From Anthoceros angustus (lineage: Eukaryota > Streptophyta > Anthocerotopsida > Anthocerotales > Anthocerotaceae): a stretch of DNA of 64,000 bases. The position numbers and the translations under genes were made by a program. This document shows positions 54,939 through 64,000 of this stretch, in pieces; the first letter of the stretch is position 1, and every line of letters begins with the position of its first letter. A model generated the notes under the pieces. That model searched no databases and was not told the DNA's origin. It saw only the letters and a list, made by a program, of their open reading frames with translations. The stretch spans positions 496,001 through 560,000 of the forward strand of contig VJWM01000068.1 of assembly GCA_010909165.1 (NCBI GenBank), read 5' to 3'.

Positions 54939-57900
54939 TCATGAGAAGTGTTGCTGGGGAGGTGGAGCCTGCAAAATCTGTGGGGGAGACACTGTTTGCG
55001 GTGATGACGCTGTGAGCTGTTGTGGCTGCAATTGCCTTTGGACAACAGGACTATGCTTTCCCAGCATCCGCTTCACTTGCTTTGGTTTCAGGTCCTTGGG
55101 CTGTTGAGATGGCAGTTGCTGAGGTGGCAACTGCTGCAGCTGCATATGCCTATGCTGCTGGTGTATCTGGAGACGGTGCTGTTGCTGCTTAGACGCCTCT
55201 TGATTCTTAAGTGATCGCTGCTGCTGAGCTTGCGGCTGATCTTGCTGTTGTTTCAGCAAGTGCGGCTGTTGGTGGACTTCTGTAAGCCGCTGGGACTGCT
55301 GCTGGGTCTCCGCTGCTGCTGGGCTTGCTGGGGTGTTGTTGCTGCACAATGCTTACTTGTCCACTTCCACCCAATACTGCACCAGATAAGTTGCTCTGTC
55401 CAAGAGCAGTCACTCCTCCATTCTGCTAAAGGTGCATCCTGTTTTGTTGTGGCCCATGTCCATCATTTGGCTGTAAGGATGAAAGGTTAGAAGGATGTGA
55501 TGTCGAGACAGGAGTTTGGGTAGGGATGAGCTGCAGTGGTTGTTGTACCTGCTGCCCTTGCTTGTCTGTTGCAGCGATTGTGTCTGGACCAAAGGTGGCA
55601 TTTGCTGACGCTGTACTTGATGTGTTTGCATCATCTGACCTGACACGCCTGGTTGATGCGTCAGGGCATGCTGACCTTGATGTGCTTGTTGACTACCTTG
55701 CTCAGTTTGTTGTGTGTGAGCTGGCTTTCTCCGCCTGAATGTCTCCATGATTCCCATCATTTGCCTGTCAAAGGTCTCCACCTGCCCTAGATTGAATTCC
55801 TTTGGCACTCTCTCTTTTGGCACAATCAAGTAGGTGATCATTTCTCGGAGAACGTCTGTGTAGTGGTGCACCTTCGAGAGGTGTTCTGGCGGCATCACCT
55901 AACATATCCACCAACCCTTGCATCAGGACTCCAGCACCAATTCCTGCACAATTTGCATGTCTCCAAGGGGGAGGGACCGACGAAAGGGGGGAGGGAGGAA
56001 GGGAAGAGCAGGGGAGGGGAGGAGAGGTATATGGAGGGAGAGAGGAGAGGGAAGGACAGGCAGAGGCAAGGAGGGAAGGGAACAGGAGTAGGGGCCCGAC
56101 CCACCTGTGTGCTCTTCTTCGATAGCATGTCGTAAATGTCACGCATGTCATGAAAATGCTTTTCCTTCAAGACTTGGAGCTACACAGGATCGCCATACTT
56201 GGATCAGAAATCCCGACGTGGCCAGTATCCAACTAACCAGCTTTGCATCATGAATGAGAAGTAGATAACCACCTTGGACCACACAAGATCACTTTCATCA
56301 ACAGTGGAATGCCCTGACGAATCGGGTGGGGCTGTCGAACAATTGTCACTTAGAAATTAGACTGACAGGCAAATCTTGCAGCCTATAACATGGACCTACC
56401 ATACCAACCAGAAGAAGCTTCCGGAGGGGCCCGTTGCTGATTGGCCTGCACCTGCTCCTGTTGAAGGAGGCTCTGCCCGACTGACTGTTGATGCCCAACT
56501 GACTGCTGAATTCCCTGCTGTAGCTGGCTAGTTACTGCTGGAGGAATCTGATGTGGCTGCTGCGATTGTTGCTGTGACTGACTTTGTGAAGTGATTGGTT
56601 GTTGAGACGGGTGCAGTGGTTGCTGTGGTTGCTCTTGCTGCTGCTCTCCCTGCAGGATGCGCTGAAATGCATTGTGAGATTGAGCCACTTGGGGAGATTG
56701 ATGCAGGACTGGCTGCGGCGGCTGCTGCTGCTCTAGCAGCGGTACGTTCGGATAATGCTGCTGGCGCTGGCGCTGCTGTTGTTCATGCTGTTGCTGTCGC
56801 TCATTGGTTATTAGCACCTGCAGCTGTTCAAAGACTCGGGTCTGCTCGATTGACTCTCGATACCCATCTGACTGTTGAATTCGCTGCTGCGGCTGGCTGG
56901 TTACTGCTGGAAACATCTGATGTGGCTGCTGAGATTGTTGCTGTGAGTGACTTCGTGAAGTGGTAGGCTGTTGGGACTGCTGCAGCTGTGGTTGCTCTTG
57001 CTGCAGCTCTTCCTTCGGTAATTTGTAAAGCCCCTGCTGCAGCAAGCTCTGATATGCATTGTGGAATTGAGCCACTTGGGCCGATTGAGGCAGGACTGGC
57101 TCCTGATGTAGCAGCGGTACATTCTGATAATGCTGCTGTGGCTGTTGCTGTAACAGCTGCTGTGGCCCTACCGGCTGATGCAGCTGCTCGATATGCCGCT
57201 GCTGTGGCTCTTGTTGATGCTGAAGAAGCTGATGCGCTTGAGCAAGTGTAGCACTCTGTGCAAGATATGGGACAGACGTGGTAGCCAGGGCATTCTGTGG
57301 CTGAGGCTCCTGGGGCTGCTGCTGCTCCAGCTGCCGCTGCCGTAACTTGAGCTGTTGTAGCAGCAGTGACTGCTGATGCTGCTGCTCCAGCTGCCGCTGC
57401 TGTCGCTGACGCTGAAGAAGCAGGTGCGCCTGATCAAGCGAAGTACTCGGCGGAAGATTTGGGACAAACGTGATCGACAGGGCGTTCTGTGCGACCTGAG
57501 CCCCGCCTGCTGACGTCTGAGCTTGGTTCCTCATGAGTAAACCCGTCGGACCTGTCCAACACAGCACAATTCAACCAGAAATAAAGCAACGAGAGACAAA
57601 CAGTAAGCTACTTCAACCACAGCACTCCATGCGCCCTTCCCTCGACCCTCCCCTCTCACCTGGGTTACCACCTTGTGCAATTCCTCCTGCCATTCCTCCG
57701 TCAGCAGAAGGCTGCACTCCGGTTTTCACCACAAGCATCTTCGACGATATCTTGCGCAGATAATCTTGCTGCAACAGTCACAGCACACGGCCAGCATGAG
57801 AGACAGCACAGCCATAGAAGAGCCGCCCCGTCTGCACTCCCACCTTACCTGATCGGTAGCATCGGTGAAGATTCTCTGCTCAAACCTGACGGCAATATCA

Positions 57901-58289
57901 AACAATTCGGTCATCTTCTCCTGTCCTACCAGCTGCGTGTGCCTCAGCAGAATTTCCGCTCTGCAACCAACAAGTCCATTCAGATGAATTCCTCCAGACT
58001 CCGCCATCCACAATTCACTAGTGCACACCAATTCCAGTTCAACGGAAGCCCCTAACTGGCAGTACATAGACAATCCCTAAAATCGAATGAAAACCCTGAG
58101 TACGAAGGTCCCTTATCTTCTGCTCCCCGGCCCTGATGAAGAATCGCACCACCTGCACCAAATTAGACGAAGGCACAGGCTACGAGGGGCGAGCCAAACT
58201 CACATCCTCATCACAATTTTGATGCGTGACTCATTGGTCAGGCCCGACCTCCAATCCCCGCTTCCGTGTCCATCGCCGCCTGCATCCAT
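54939..58289 (-). CDS. MED15: MED15-like Mediator subunit, copy C (most complete)
   Basis: Seven minus-strand exons join without a phase error: 58289-58204, 57960-57849, 57768-57660, 57551-56400, 56331-56273, 56179-56105, and from 55898. They give a KIX domain (DWRSGLTNESRIKIVMR, then LLRHTQLVGQEKMTELFDIA and FEQRIFTDATDQ, QDYLRKISSKML), a Gln-rich exon with GGAQVAQNALSITFVPN, SGHSTVDESDLVWSK, LQVLKEKHFHDMRDIYDMLS and VMPPEHLSKVHHYTDVLREM with ITYLIVPKERVPKEF. The last exon becomes Gln-rich; one short frameshift near 55580 and a TAG at 55426-55428, where copy A has CAG, break it before a final Gln-rich stretch to 54939. It may be active if those two are sequence errors. It acts in the nucleus, linking activators to Mediator. 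Confidence 0.75.
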
Positions 58290-58479
58290 GGCGGCCAAAA
58301 TCGGCCGCACGGTAAACTTTCAGCTCAAGGGCCCTTCGCAGCCACCATGCCATTCCTTCATGGCAGCAACTCCGCTGCCTCGCTCTAGAAAGCCGGAAGT
58401 GGCATATTTGAATTTAAATCAGGGCTTGAGAAAGAAGCCTAAGTGAGGTCATTCATTCCTCCCTTCAACTGGGAGTAGT

Positions 58480-58600
58480 GACATCCCGACATCCCGAGCG
58501 GTGGAACTCCACAGTTAAGCGTCAATTAAGCGTCCTTCGGGTCGGTGCTTGGATGGGTGTCACCCATCCCAGCTTCATGCCTACGGGGCCACCTGTTATT
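58480..58600 (+). repeat. 5S-rRNA-like relic
   Basis: ggaactccacagttaagcgt, a duplicated aattaagcgt, then ccttcgggtcggtgcttgga and tgggtg match the 5S internal promoter region. A cacccatccc segment follows. The 5' half does not fit a functional 5S gene. Confidence 0.55.
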
Positions 58601-58939
58601 AAAAACATGCTTTCGTCTCCGCATTGTGGGGTCGCTAATTGATAGTTCTCTAGGGTTCTAAAAACATAAGATGCTACATATGTACTAGGTACTTATCTGA
58701 TGAAACGTTTATAAAACTTAATAAAATTTAAATAGCAGAGTACTTAAAATTTATTAATTCTTCTTAGGATAGGATATATCCCATCACGTTGCCAACTTAA
58801 GCACTAGTAGTAAAGCTCCGAGAGTCCACTTAATATTAAGCCCTAGAATCCCGTTGTTGATTATTAAGCTCTAGAATCCCCATATCAACAAGGTTACAGT
58901 TAAGCCCTATAAATAGTCGCGGAGCGCATGTTGGCCCAT

Positions 58940-59150
58940 GTGCAGAAAGAAGAAGAAGAATATATTATAATCCACTTGAACGGAATTTTCGGTCTTGGGA
59001 CTTGGTACTTGACAACTTGTACCATGGTGTGCCTAAGCTATTTGCACCAAGGGCATCCACTCCTTTTAGAAACCCATACAAATATTGATTGAAGATCGGG
59101 ATGCTTAATAATGGCGTTCTTATAATTGTAATTGTGTGTCCATTTGACTA
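58940..59150 (+). repeat. Dispersed repeat, inverted copy of 40560-40800
   Basis: cttggtacttgacaacttgt then accatggtgtgcctaagcta matches the complement of 40690-40760. Both copies share cttgcaccaagggcatcca-type and cataagaacg-type blocks. Confidence 0.75.
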
Positions 59151-59169
59151 AATGTGGAACAACTTTTGC

Positions 59170-59240
59170 TAACGGACTAGCTAGGTGCACACTTACACCC
59201 CGTTATCGTGTAGTCATTGGTTCGATCCGATAGGAATGTT
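59170..59240 (+). other. tRNA-like Pol III promoter, possible SINE head
   Basis: ctagctaggtg (59177) resembles an A box and ggttcgatcc (59219) a B box, 42 bp apart as in tRNAs. The sequence between does not fold as a clear tRNA, so a SINE head is more likely than a tRNA gene. Confidence 0.35.
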
Positions 59241-59449
59241 TCGTGCTACCCCACGTCTAATTTATTTTATTCTACCTATTCTGAGTAAAACCTCGACAAA
59301 TCAAACCCCATCGCCGTCAGACCAAACCCTAGACTTTCGAACTCCCACCTAAGGAAGTTCTCGAGGTGTCAGATGCACTCTCTGCGTTCAAAGAATACAG
59401 GCACTGGTTGCTGAAAGATCACAACCAAGAAAAGTTTGGTAGGGCAAGC

Positions 59450-60605
59450 TGAATCGGAGTGGCACACGCGCCACTCGCAATGCTGGGCATCGGGTGGTCC
59501 ACCAGTCTAGCACCCGATAGAGCGGAATTCCCCTCACCTGCTTGGGCATTTGACACAAGCGATTCGGCCTTCTCACCAATTGATTCTGGCCGTCAGGACC
59601 CACAAATGGGCACGGGCGGCCTAATTCTCTTTATGCCAGAAGACGTACCTGGGGGACAGACCTACTCATCCGACCAACCAGACCTCTCGACGTGCCACCT
59701 TACGGAGTACCAACTGTCTAAGGTTATACCCTCTCACCGCGAGTCCGGTACACCTAATTCCTTCTCATGTGTTGCCAAGCCACCACGGGCAGACACAACC
59801 GACTGTCCGAAGGACTGATGGAGGAGGAAGAAAGGGAAGAAGTGACTAGAGTAGAGGACCTCGACGCCCTGCTCGAGGAAGGAGGCAGCGGAGAGGCAGA
59901 GCCTTCGGGGGCGGCCGAGCAACGGGGAGAACGGGAGGCCCAAGGTTCTCTGGCCATGGCAAATGAGGAGGTACGCTACTTGGACCTACCAGCAATTCAG
60001 TTGGGTCCAGTGTTAGGTAGTCTGTCGGGAAGTGACGAGACGGAGAGGGTAGATGTTTGGGCTCCGAGTTCGGTGGGAACATGCCATCAGACCTGGAGGA
60101 GGTTGCGCAGGCAGAAGAAGAAGACCAACTCCGGCAGCGGGGGACTTCGGAGGTGGAGGTATTGACCCACCTCCCAGGCGAGGGCATGGCGGGGATGGCA
60201 CAAGGGGAAATCCAGAACCCCTGTGTGGGACGCCGAGGAGGACGAGGTGGTGACATCACCCGTCAGAGTGCGTCCGGGGGGGGGGGACCCAATTTTAGGG
60301 AGATAGGGGCCTAGGCTCCTACCGAGAGGCAGGGTCAAGAATAACCCGTCTAGGCCTCCGACAAGGGGTTCTGGCCGGGGCCCATGCCCCAGTCACCATC
60401 GGTGGAGGTAGGCGCGTGCGGAGGTGATCCGGTGTCCCTTTGCGTGCGGGTAGTAGCGAGTAATAAGTAGTTAGGTTAGCTAGCAATGGGTAGCTGACAG
60501 GACTAGCTATGAGCGTCATGAAGGTGCAACCTTGAGTCAGATAAGAAGGAGGTTGCCACCCCGTAATGTGATTCCTTTTTAGTCTAAGTCTGTTCGCAGC
60601 TTGCA
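59450..60605 (+). repeat. 1.1-kb tandem duplication, left copy, with acidic ORF
   Basis: The unit starts cggagtggcacacgcgccac and ends gtctgttcgcagcttgcatt. Plus-strand frames (59459-59818, 59767-60165, 60057-60314) encode an acidic protein: EEEEREEVTRVEDLDALLEE, then ANEEVRYLDLPAIQLGPVLG, then after a shift GNMPSDLEEVAQAEEEDQLR. No family was recognised. The 3' end has tataagaagg and could be an LTR-like terminal region. Confidence 0.8.
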
Positions 60606-61690
60606 TTCACATCGGAGTGGCACGCCACTCGCAATCGGGCATCGGGTGGTCCACCGCCTAGCACCGATAGGCGAATTCCCTCACAGCTTGGGCATTTGAC
60701 ACAAGCGATTCGGCCTTCTCACCAATTGATTCGGCGTCGGGACCCACAAATGGGCACGGCGGCCTAATTCTCTTTATGCCAAGACGCACTGGGGATGACC
60801 TACTCATCCGACCAACGGACCTCTCGGTGCCACCTTACGGAGTACCAAGCCTAAGGTTATACCCTCTCACCGAGTCGTACCTAATTCCTTCTCATGTGTT
60901 GCCAAGCCACCACGGCGGAACAACCGTCATTGTCCGAAGGGTGATGGAGGAGGAAGAAAGGAAGAAGTGACTAGAGTAGAGGACCTCACCTTTCGAGGAA
61001 GGAGGCGTGGAGGCGAGCCTTGAGGCCGAGCACAGGAGAAGCAGGAGGCCCAAGGTTCTCTGCCATGGCAAATGAGGAGGTACGCCACTTGGACCTACCA
61101 ATTGATTGGGTCAGGTAGTCATCGGGAAGTGGAGACGGAGAGGGTAGATGTTTGGGCTCAGTTCGGTGGGAACATGCCATCGACTGGAGGAGGTTCTTGG
61201 CAGGAAGAAGACCAACTCCGGGGGACTTGAGGTGGAGGTATTGACCCACCTCCCAGGCGAGGGCATGGCGGATGATGTGAGCAAGGGGAAATCCGAGAAC
61301 CCCTGCTGTGTCGCCAGACGGAGGAGGACGAGGTGGTGACATCACCTCGAGTGCGTCCGGGGACCCAATTTTAGGGAGATAGGGCCTAGGCTCCTCACAA
61401 GGGGCGGTCAAGAATAACCCGTCTAGGCCTCCGGCAAGGGTTGGCGGGGCCCATGCCCCAGTCACCATCGGTGGAGGTAGGCGCGTGCGGAGGTGATCCG
61501 GTGTCCCTTTGCGTGCGGGTAGTAGCGAGTAATAAGTAGTTAGGTTAGCTAGCAATGGGTAGCTGACAGGACTAGCTATGAGCGTCATGAAGGTGCAACC
61601 TTCAGAGCTGTATAAGAAGGGAGGTTGCCACCCCTGTAATGTGATTCCTTTTTTAGTCTAAGTCTGTGTTCGCAGCTTGCATTCACATTG
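60606..61690 (+). repeat. 1.1-kb tandem duplication, right copy, degraded
   Basis: Follows the left copy through its length but with dozens of 2-8 nt losses, for instance caatgctgggc to caatcgggc, and gaggcagagccttcggg to gaggcgagccttgagg. No frame survives. Confidence 0.9.
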
Positions 61691-62280
61691 CGGAGTGCGG
61701 ACGCGTTGCCTGTGTCACGGAGTGGGCGGATTGTCGTAGAGAAGGAAATCCAGGCTCTGGTGACGAGCTTCCTAATACGTGGTGGGTGGTGCAGGTTCTG
61801 GAGAGCTCCGGACCTGTCTGTTCCGGAGTAAGGAGCCGAAGCTATGTACGCCTTGAGAGGTCGCTGGAACGAAGAAGGCAGAGTTGAGAAGTGGACAACC
61901 TCGTCCCCACCTAGCATAGAGGTGACCCTTCGAAATGCCGCATAAGACTTGCACCCCGCCCCCGCGCCCCCCCCCACCCCGGAGTGTGGCGCACCAAGCT
62001 AACCTAAAGTGGAGGTAAAAGAAGGATTGAAGATATTTTGTTTGATGTACTAAGTGCATATGTTTTTGTTCGCAAACAAAAAGGTGCACATATTGAAAAG
62101 CTCTTTTGATCTCCGGGAGATTAAAATACATGAATCAAATTATTTTTTATTTTTTATTAATTTACAACGAGAACTTACATCCCCATTTTGCAAAGAATGG
62201 TTTGGATAACACGATCAATTAAATCCACTTTTGGAAATCTTCGTGAGAAACCTTTTAGCACATTTTGTCCAATTAATCCA
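61691..62280. other. No gene; inverted copy of the 52.85-53.1 kb repeat at 61985-62285
   Basis: ttttgcaaagaatgg and ccccattttgca match the complement of 52945-52960, and aaaggtgcacatattgaaaa matches the 53.06 kb unit. A C-rich run (cgcccccgcgccccccccca) sits at 61955-61976. Confidence 0.65.
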
Positions 62281-62394
62281 CCTACTTAGAACATCACCAT
62301 TTCCGGCTTTCTAGAACGAGGCAGCGGAGTTGGTGCTGTGAAGAAATGGCAGTGTGACTGGCGAAGGCTTTGAGCTGAAGGTTCGCTCGCTATG

Positions 62395-63958
62395 GATGCA
62401 TGCGGGAATGGAAAGGGAAGCGAGGATTGGAGGTCGCGCATGGGCGAGGAGTCACATAGCCACATCAGAATGGAGAAGCTGAATAGGATGTGAGTTTGGC
62501 TCGCACCTATAGCTTGTACCTTCATGTAATTTGGTGCAGGTGGTGCGATTCTTCATCAGGGCCGGGGAGCAGAAGATGGTGTGCACTAGTGAATTGTGGA
62601 TGGAGGAGTCTGGAGGAATTCATCTGAATGGACTTGTTGGTTGCAGAGCGCACAATCTGCTGAAGCACAGGCCAGTTGAAGATGAGCAGGGGATGAACGT
62701 ATTGTTTGAAAACGCGGTTGAGTGGGAGCAGATTATCTTCGACGTTGCTATCAGTCTGGTAAGGTGGGAGTGTAGACGGGGCGGCTCTTCTATAGTTGTG
62801 CTGTCTTTCATGCTGGCCATGTCCTGTGTCTGTTGCAGCATGATTATCTCGTCACAGCAAGTTTGAATGCAAGTGAGGTGTTTACCAAAGCGCAGGGTCC
62901 TGCTGACGGAGAACGTGAGCCAGGTGAGGTGAGAGGGGGAGGCTATAGGGAAGGGCTCATGGTGTGGTGTGGTTAAATAGCTATGGGTGTTAATTGTGCT
63001 GTGTTGGACAGAACCGACGAGTCTTCCGACAACCAGCTTTCAACCGTCAGGAGGCGGGGCTCAGGCTGCACAGAATGCAGTGGGCACCACGTCTATGTCA
63101 TGTCTTGCACTTGCTCAGGCGCATCAGCAGGGGCATATCGAGCAGCAGCCACAGCAGCCGCAACTCCCATCTAATTCTCAGGTCCTCTCGCAGCATCAGC
63201 ACCAGCACCAGCAGGGGCAGCACCAGCAGTGGCAGCACCAGCAGGGGCAGCACCAGCAGGGGCAGCACCAGCAGGGGCAGCACCAGCAGGGGCAGCACCA
63301 GCAGGGGCAGAACCAGCAGGGGCAGCACCAGCAGGGGCAGCACCAGCAGGGGCAGCACCAGCAGGGGCAGCAACAGCAGGGGCAGCAACAGCAGGGGCAG
63401 CACCAGCAGGGGCAGAACCAGCAGGGGCAGCACCAGCAGGGGCAGCACCAGCAGGGGCAGCACCAGCAGGGGCAGCACCAGCAGGGGCAGAACCAGCAGG
63501 GGCAGCACCAGCAGGGGCAGCACCAGCAGGGGCAGCACCAGCAGGGGCAGCACCAGCAGGGGCAGCACCAGCAGGGGCAGCACCAGCAGGGGCAGCACCA
63601 GCAGTGGCAGCACCAGCAGTGGCAGCACCAGCAGTGGCAGCACCAGCAGGGGCAGGACCAGCAAGGGCAGCACCAGCAGTGGCAGCACCAGCAGGGGCAG
63701 CACCAGCAGGGGCAGCACCAGCAGGGGCAGCACCAGCAGGGGCAGCACCGGCAGTGGCAGCACCAGCAGGGGCAGCACCAGCAGGGGCAATACCAGCAGG
63801 GGCGGCACCAGCAGTGGCAGCACCAGCAGGGGCAATACCAGCAGGAGCAGCGCCAGCAGTGGCAGCACCAGCACGGGCAGCAACAGCAGCGGCAGCACCA
63901 GCAGGGGCAACACCAGCAGGGGCAGCAACAGCAGCGGCAGCACCAGCAGGCAGCACCC

Positions 63959-63991
<33 letters not shown>

Positions 63992-64000
63992 GCAGCAGCA
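62395..64000 (+). CDS. MED15: MED15-like Mediator subunit, copy E (partial, runs off the window)
   Basis: Exon 1 from ATG 62395 reads MDACGNGKGSEDWRSRMGEE and ends at about 62510 at a gtgagt donor. Exon 2 (after ggttgcag, 62647) gives NLLKHRPVEDEQGMNVLFEN, a KIX helix region, up to gtaagg near 62760. A short HDYLVTASLN exon follows (about 62839). The large exon after ttggacag (63011) reads GGAQAAQNAVGTTSMSCLAL and AQAHQQGHIEQQPQ, then a coding minisatellite of Gln-His-Gln-Gln-Gly, and poly-Gln to the window end. The KIX sequence is more diverged than A and C (exon 1 is longer by a few codons), so it is either a divergent paralogue or decaying. Confidence 0.6.
63199..63950 (+). repeat. 15-bp coding minisatellite (QHQQG)n
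   Basis: About fifty units of cagcaccagcagggg with point variants (tgg for ggg, aac for cac, caacag). In the MED15 frame on the plus strand it encodes Gln-His-Gln-Gln-Gly with occasional Trp or Asn. Confidence 0.95.
63951..64000 (+). repeat. (CAG)n tract, continues past the window
   Basis: Nearly pure cag repeat, poly-Gln in the MED15 frame. Confidence 0.9.

Noticed and set aside
59170-59240. A tRNA gene
   Set aside because: The boxes fit but no acceptor or anticodon stem could be paired.
63098-63956. Long minus-strand ORFs of Ala-Gly-Ala-Ala-Pro and Leu-Leu-Val-Leu-Pro repeats
   Set aside because: They are the reverse frames of the 15-bp minisatellite. The plus-strand Gln-His-Gln-Gly frame continues a recognisable MED15 exon.

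Overview
The window looks like nuclear DNA of a land plant, probably a seed-free lineage, though I cannot name the species. It holds a plant-type histone H3, a two-domain phytocyanin with plant introns, Mediator MED15-like genes with a KIX domain, PLS-type PPR remnants, Copia and MULE elements, and TTTAGGG-like tracts. Intact genes are few. Most of the sequence is transposons, decayed gene copies and tandem repeats.

Layout. 1-5.5 kb: a decayed gene whose 3' part is an amino-DNA-methyltransferase-like fold, a GC-rich repeat, and a minus-strand zinc-finger (hAT-type) remnant. 6.2-7.4 kb: two tandem repeats, one split by a 398-bp pogo-like MITE. 7.75-8.36 kb: the intact histone H3 gene. 9.0-12.5 kb: an unassigned minus-strand fragment and an inverted-repeat element that carries a small gene with its own TATA box. 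13.2-18.1 kb: a complete Copia element with perfect 5-bp target duplications. 18.4-20.0 kb: a PPR pseudogene. 20.0-25.2 kb: a MULE with long inverted termini, DDE and SWIM motifs, and an internal triplication. 25.7-26.4 kb: fold-back repeats. 26.9-31.2 kb: two phytocyanin copies. The first is ruined by minisatellites, a LINE fragment and a solo LTR; the second is largely intact. 31.5-38 kb: an LRR fragment and MED15-like copy A, PPR fragments, and MED15 fragment B. 38.4-41 kb: a large palindrome, an LTR fragment and an array built from MED15 shards. 41-51.5 kb: a second Copia element on the minus strand, re-duplicated over its RT and integrase region and interleaved with a 5S-rRNA-like array and an unknown repeated segment. 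51.5-58.3 kb: MED15 fragment D, an LRR fragment, and MED15-like copy C, whose seven 5' exons keep perfect phase. 58.5-61.7 kb: a 5S-like relic, a tRNA-like (SINE) head and a 1.1-kb tandem duplication. 62.4-64 kb: MED15-like copy E on the plus strand, running off the end in a (Gln-His-Gln-Gln-Gly)n minisatellite.

How the parts relate. One MED15-like family recurs in at least five places, together with an LRR fragment placed tail-to-tail, so much of 31-64 kb derives from duplication and shuffling of one module. Differences between near-identical repeats fall largely at CAG/CTG (CHG) sites. That suggests a methylation-linked sequencing or polishing artefact, so many frameshifts inside repeats should not be taken at face value.
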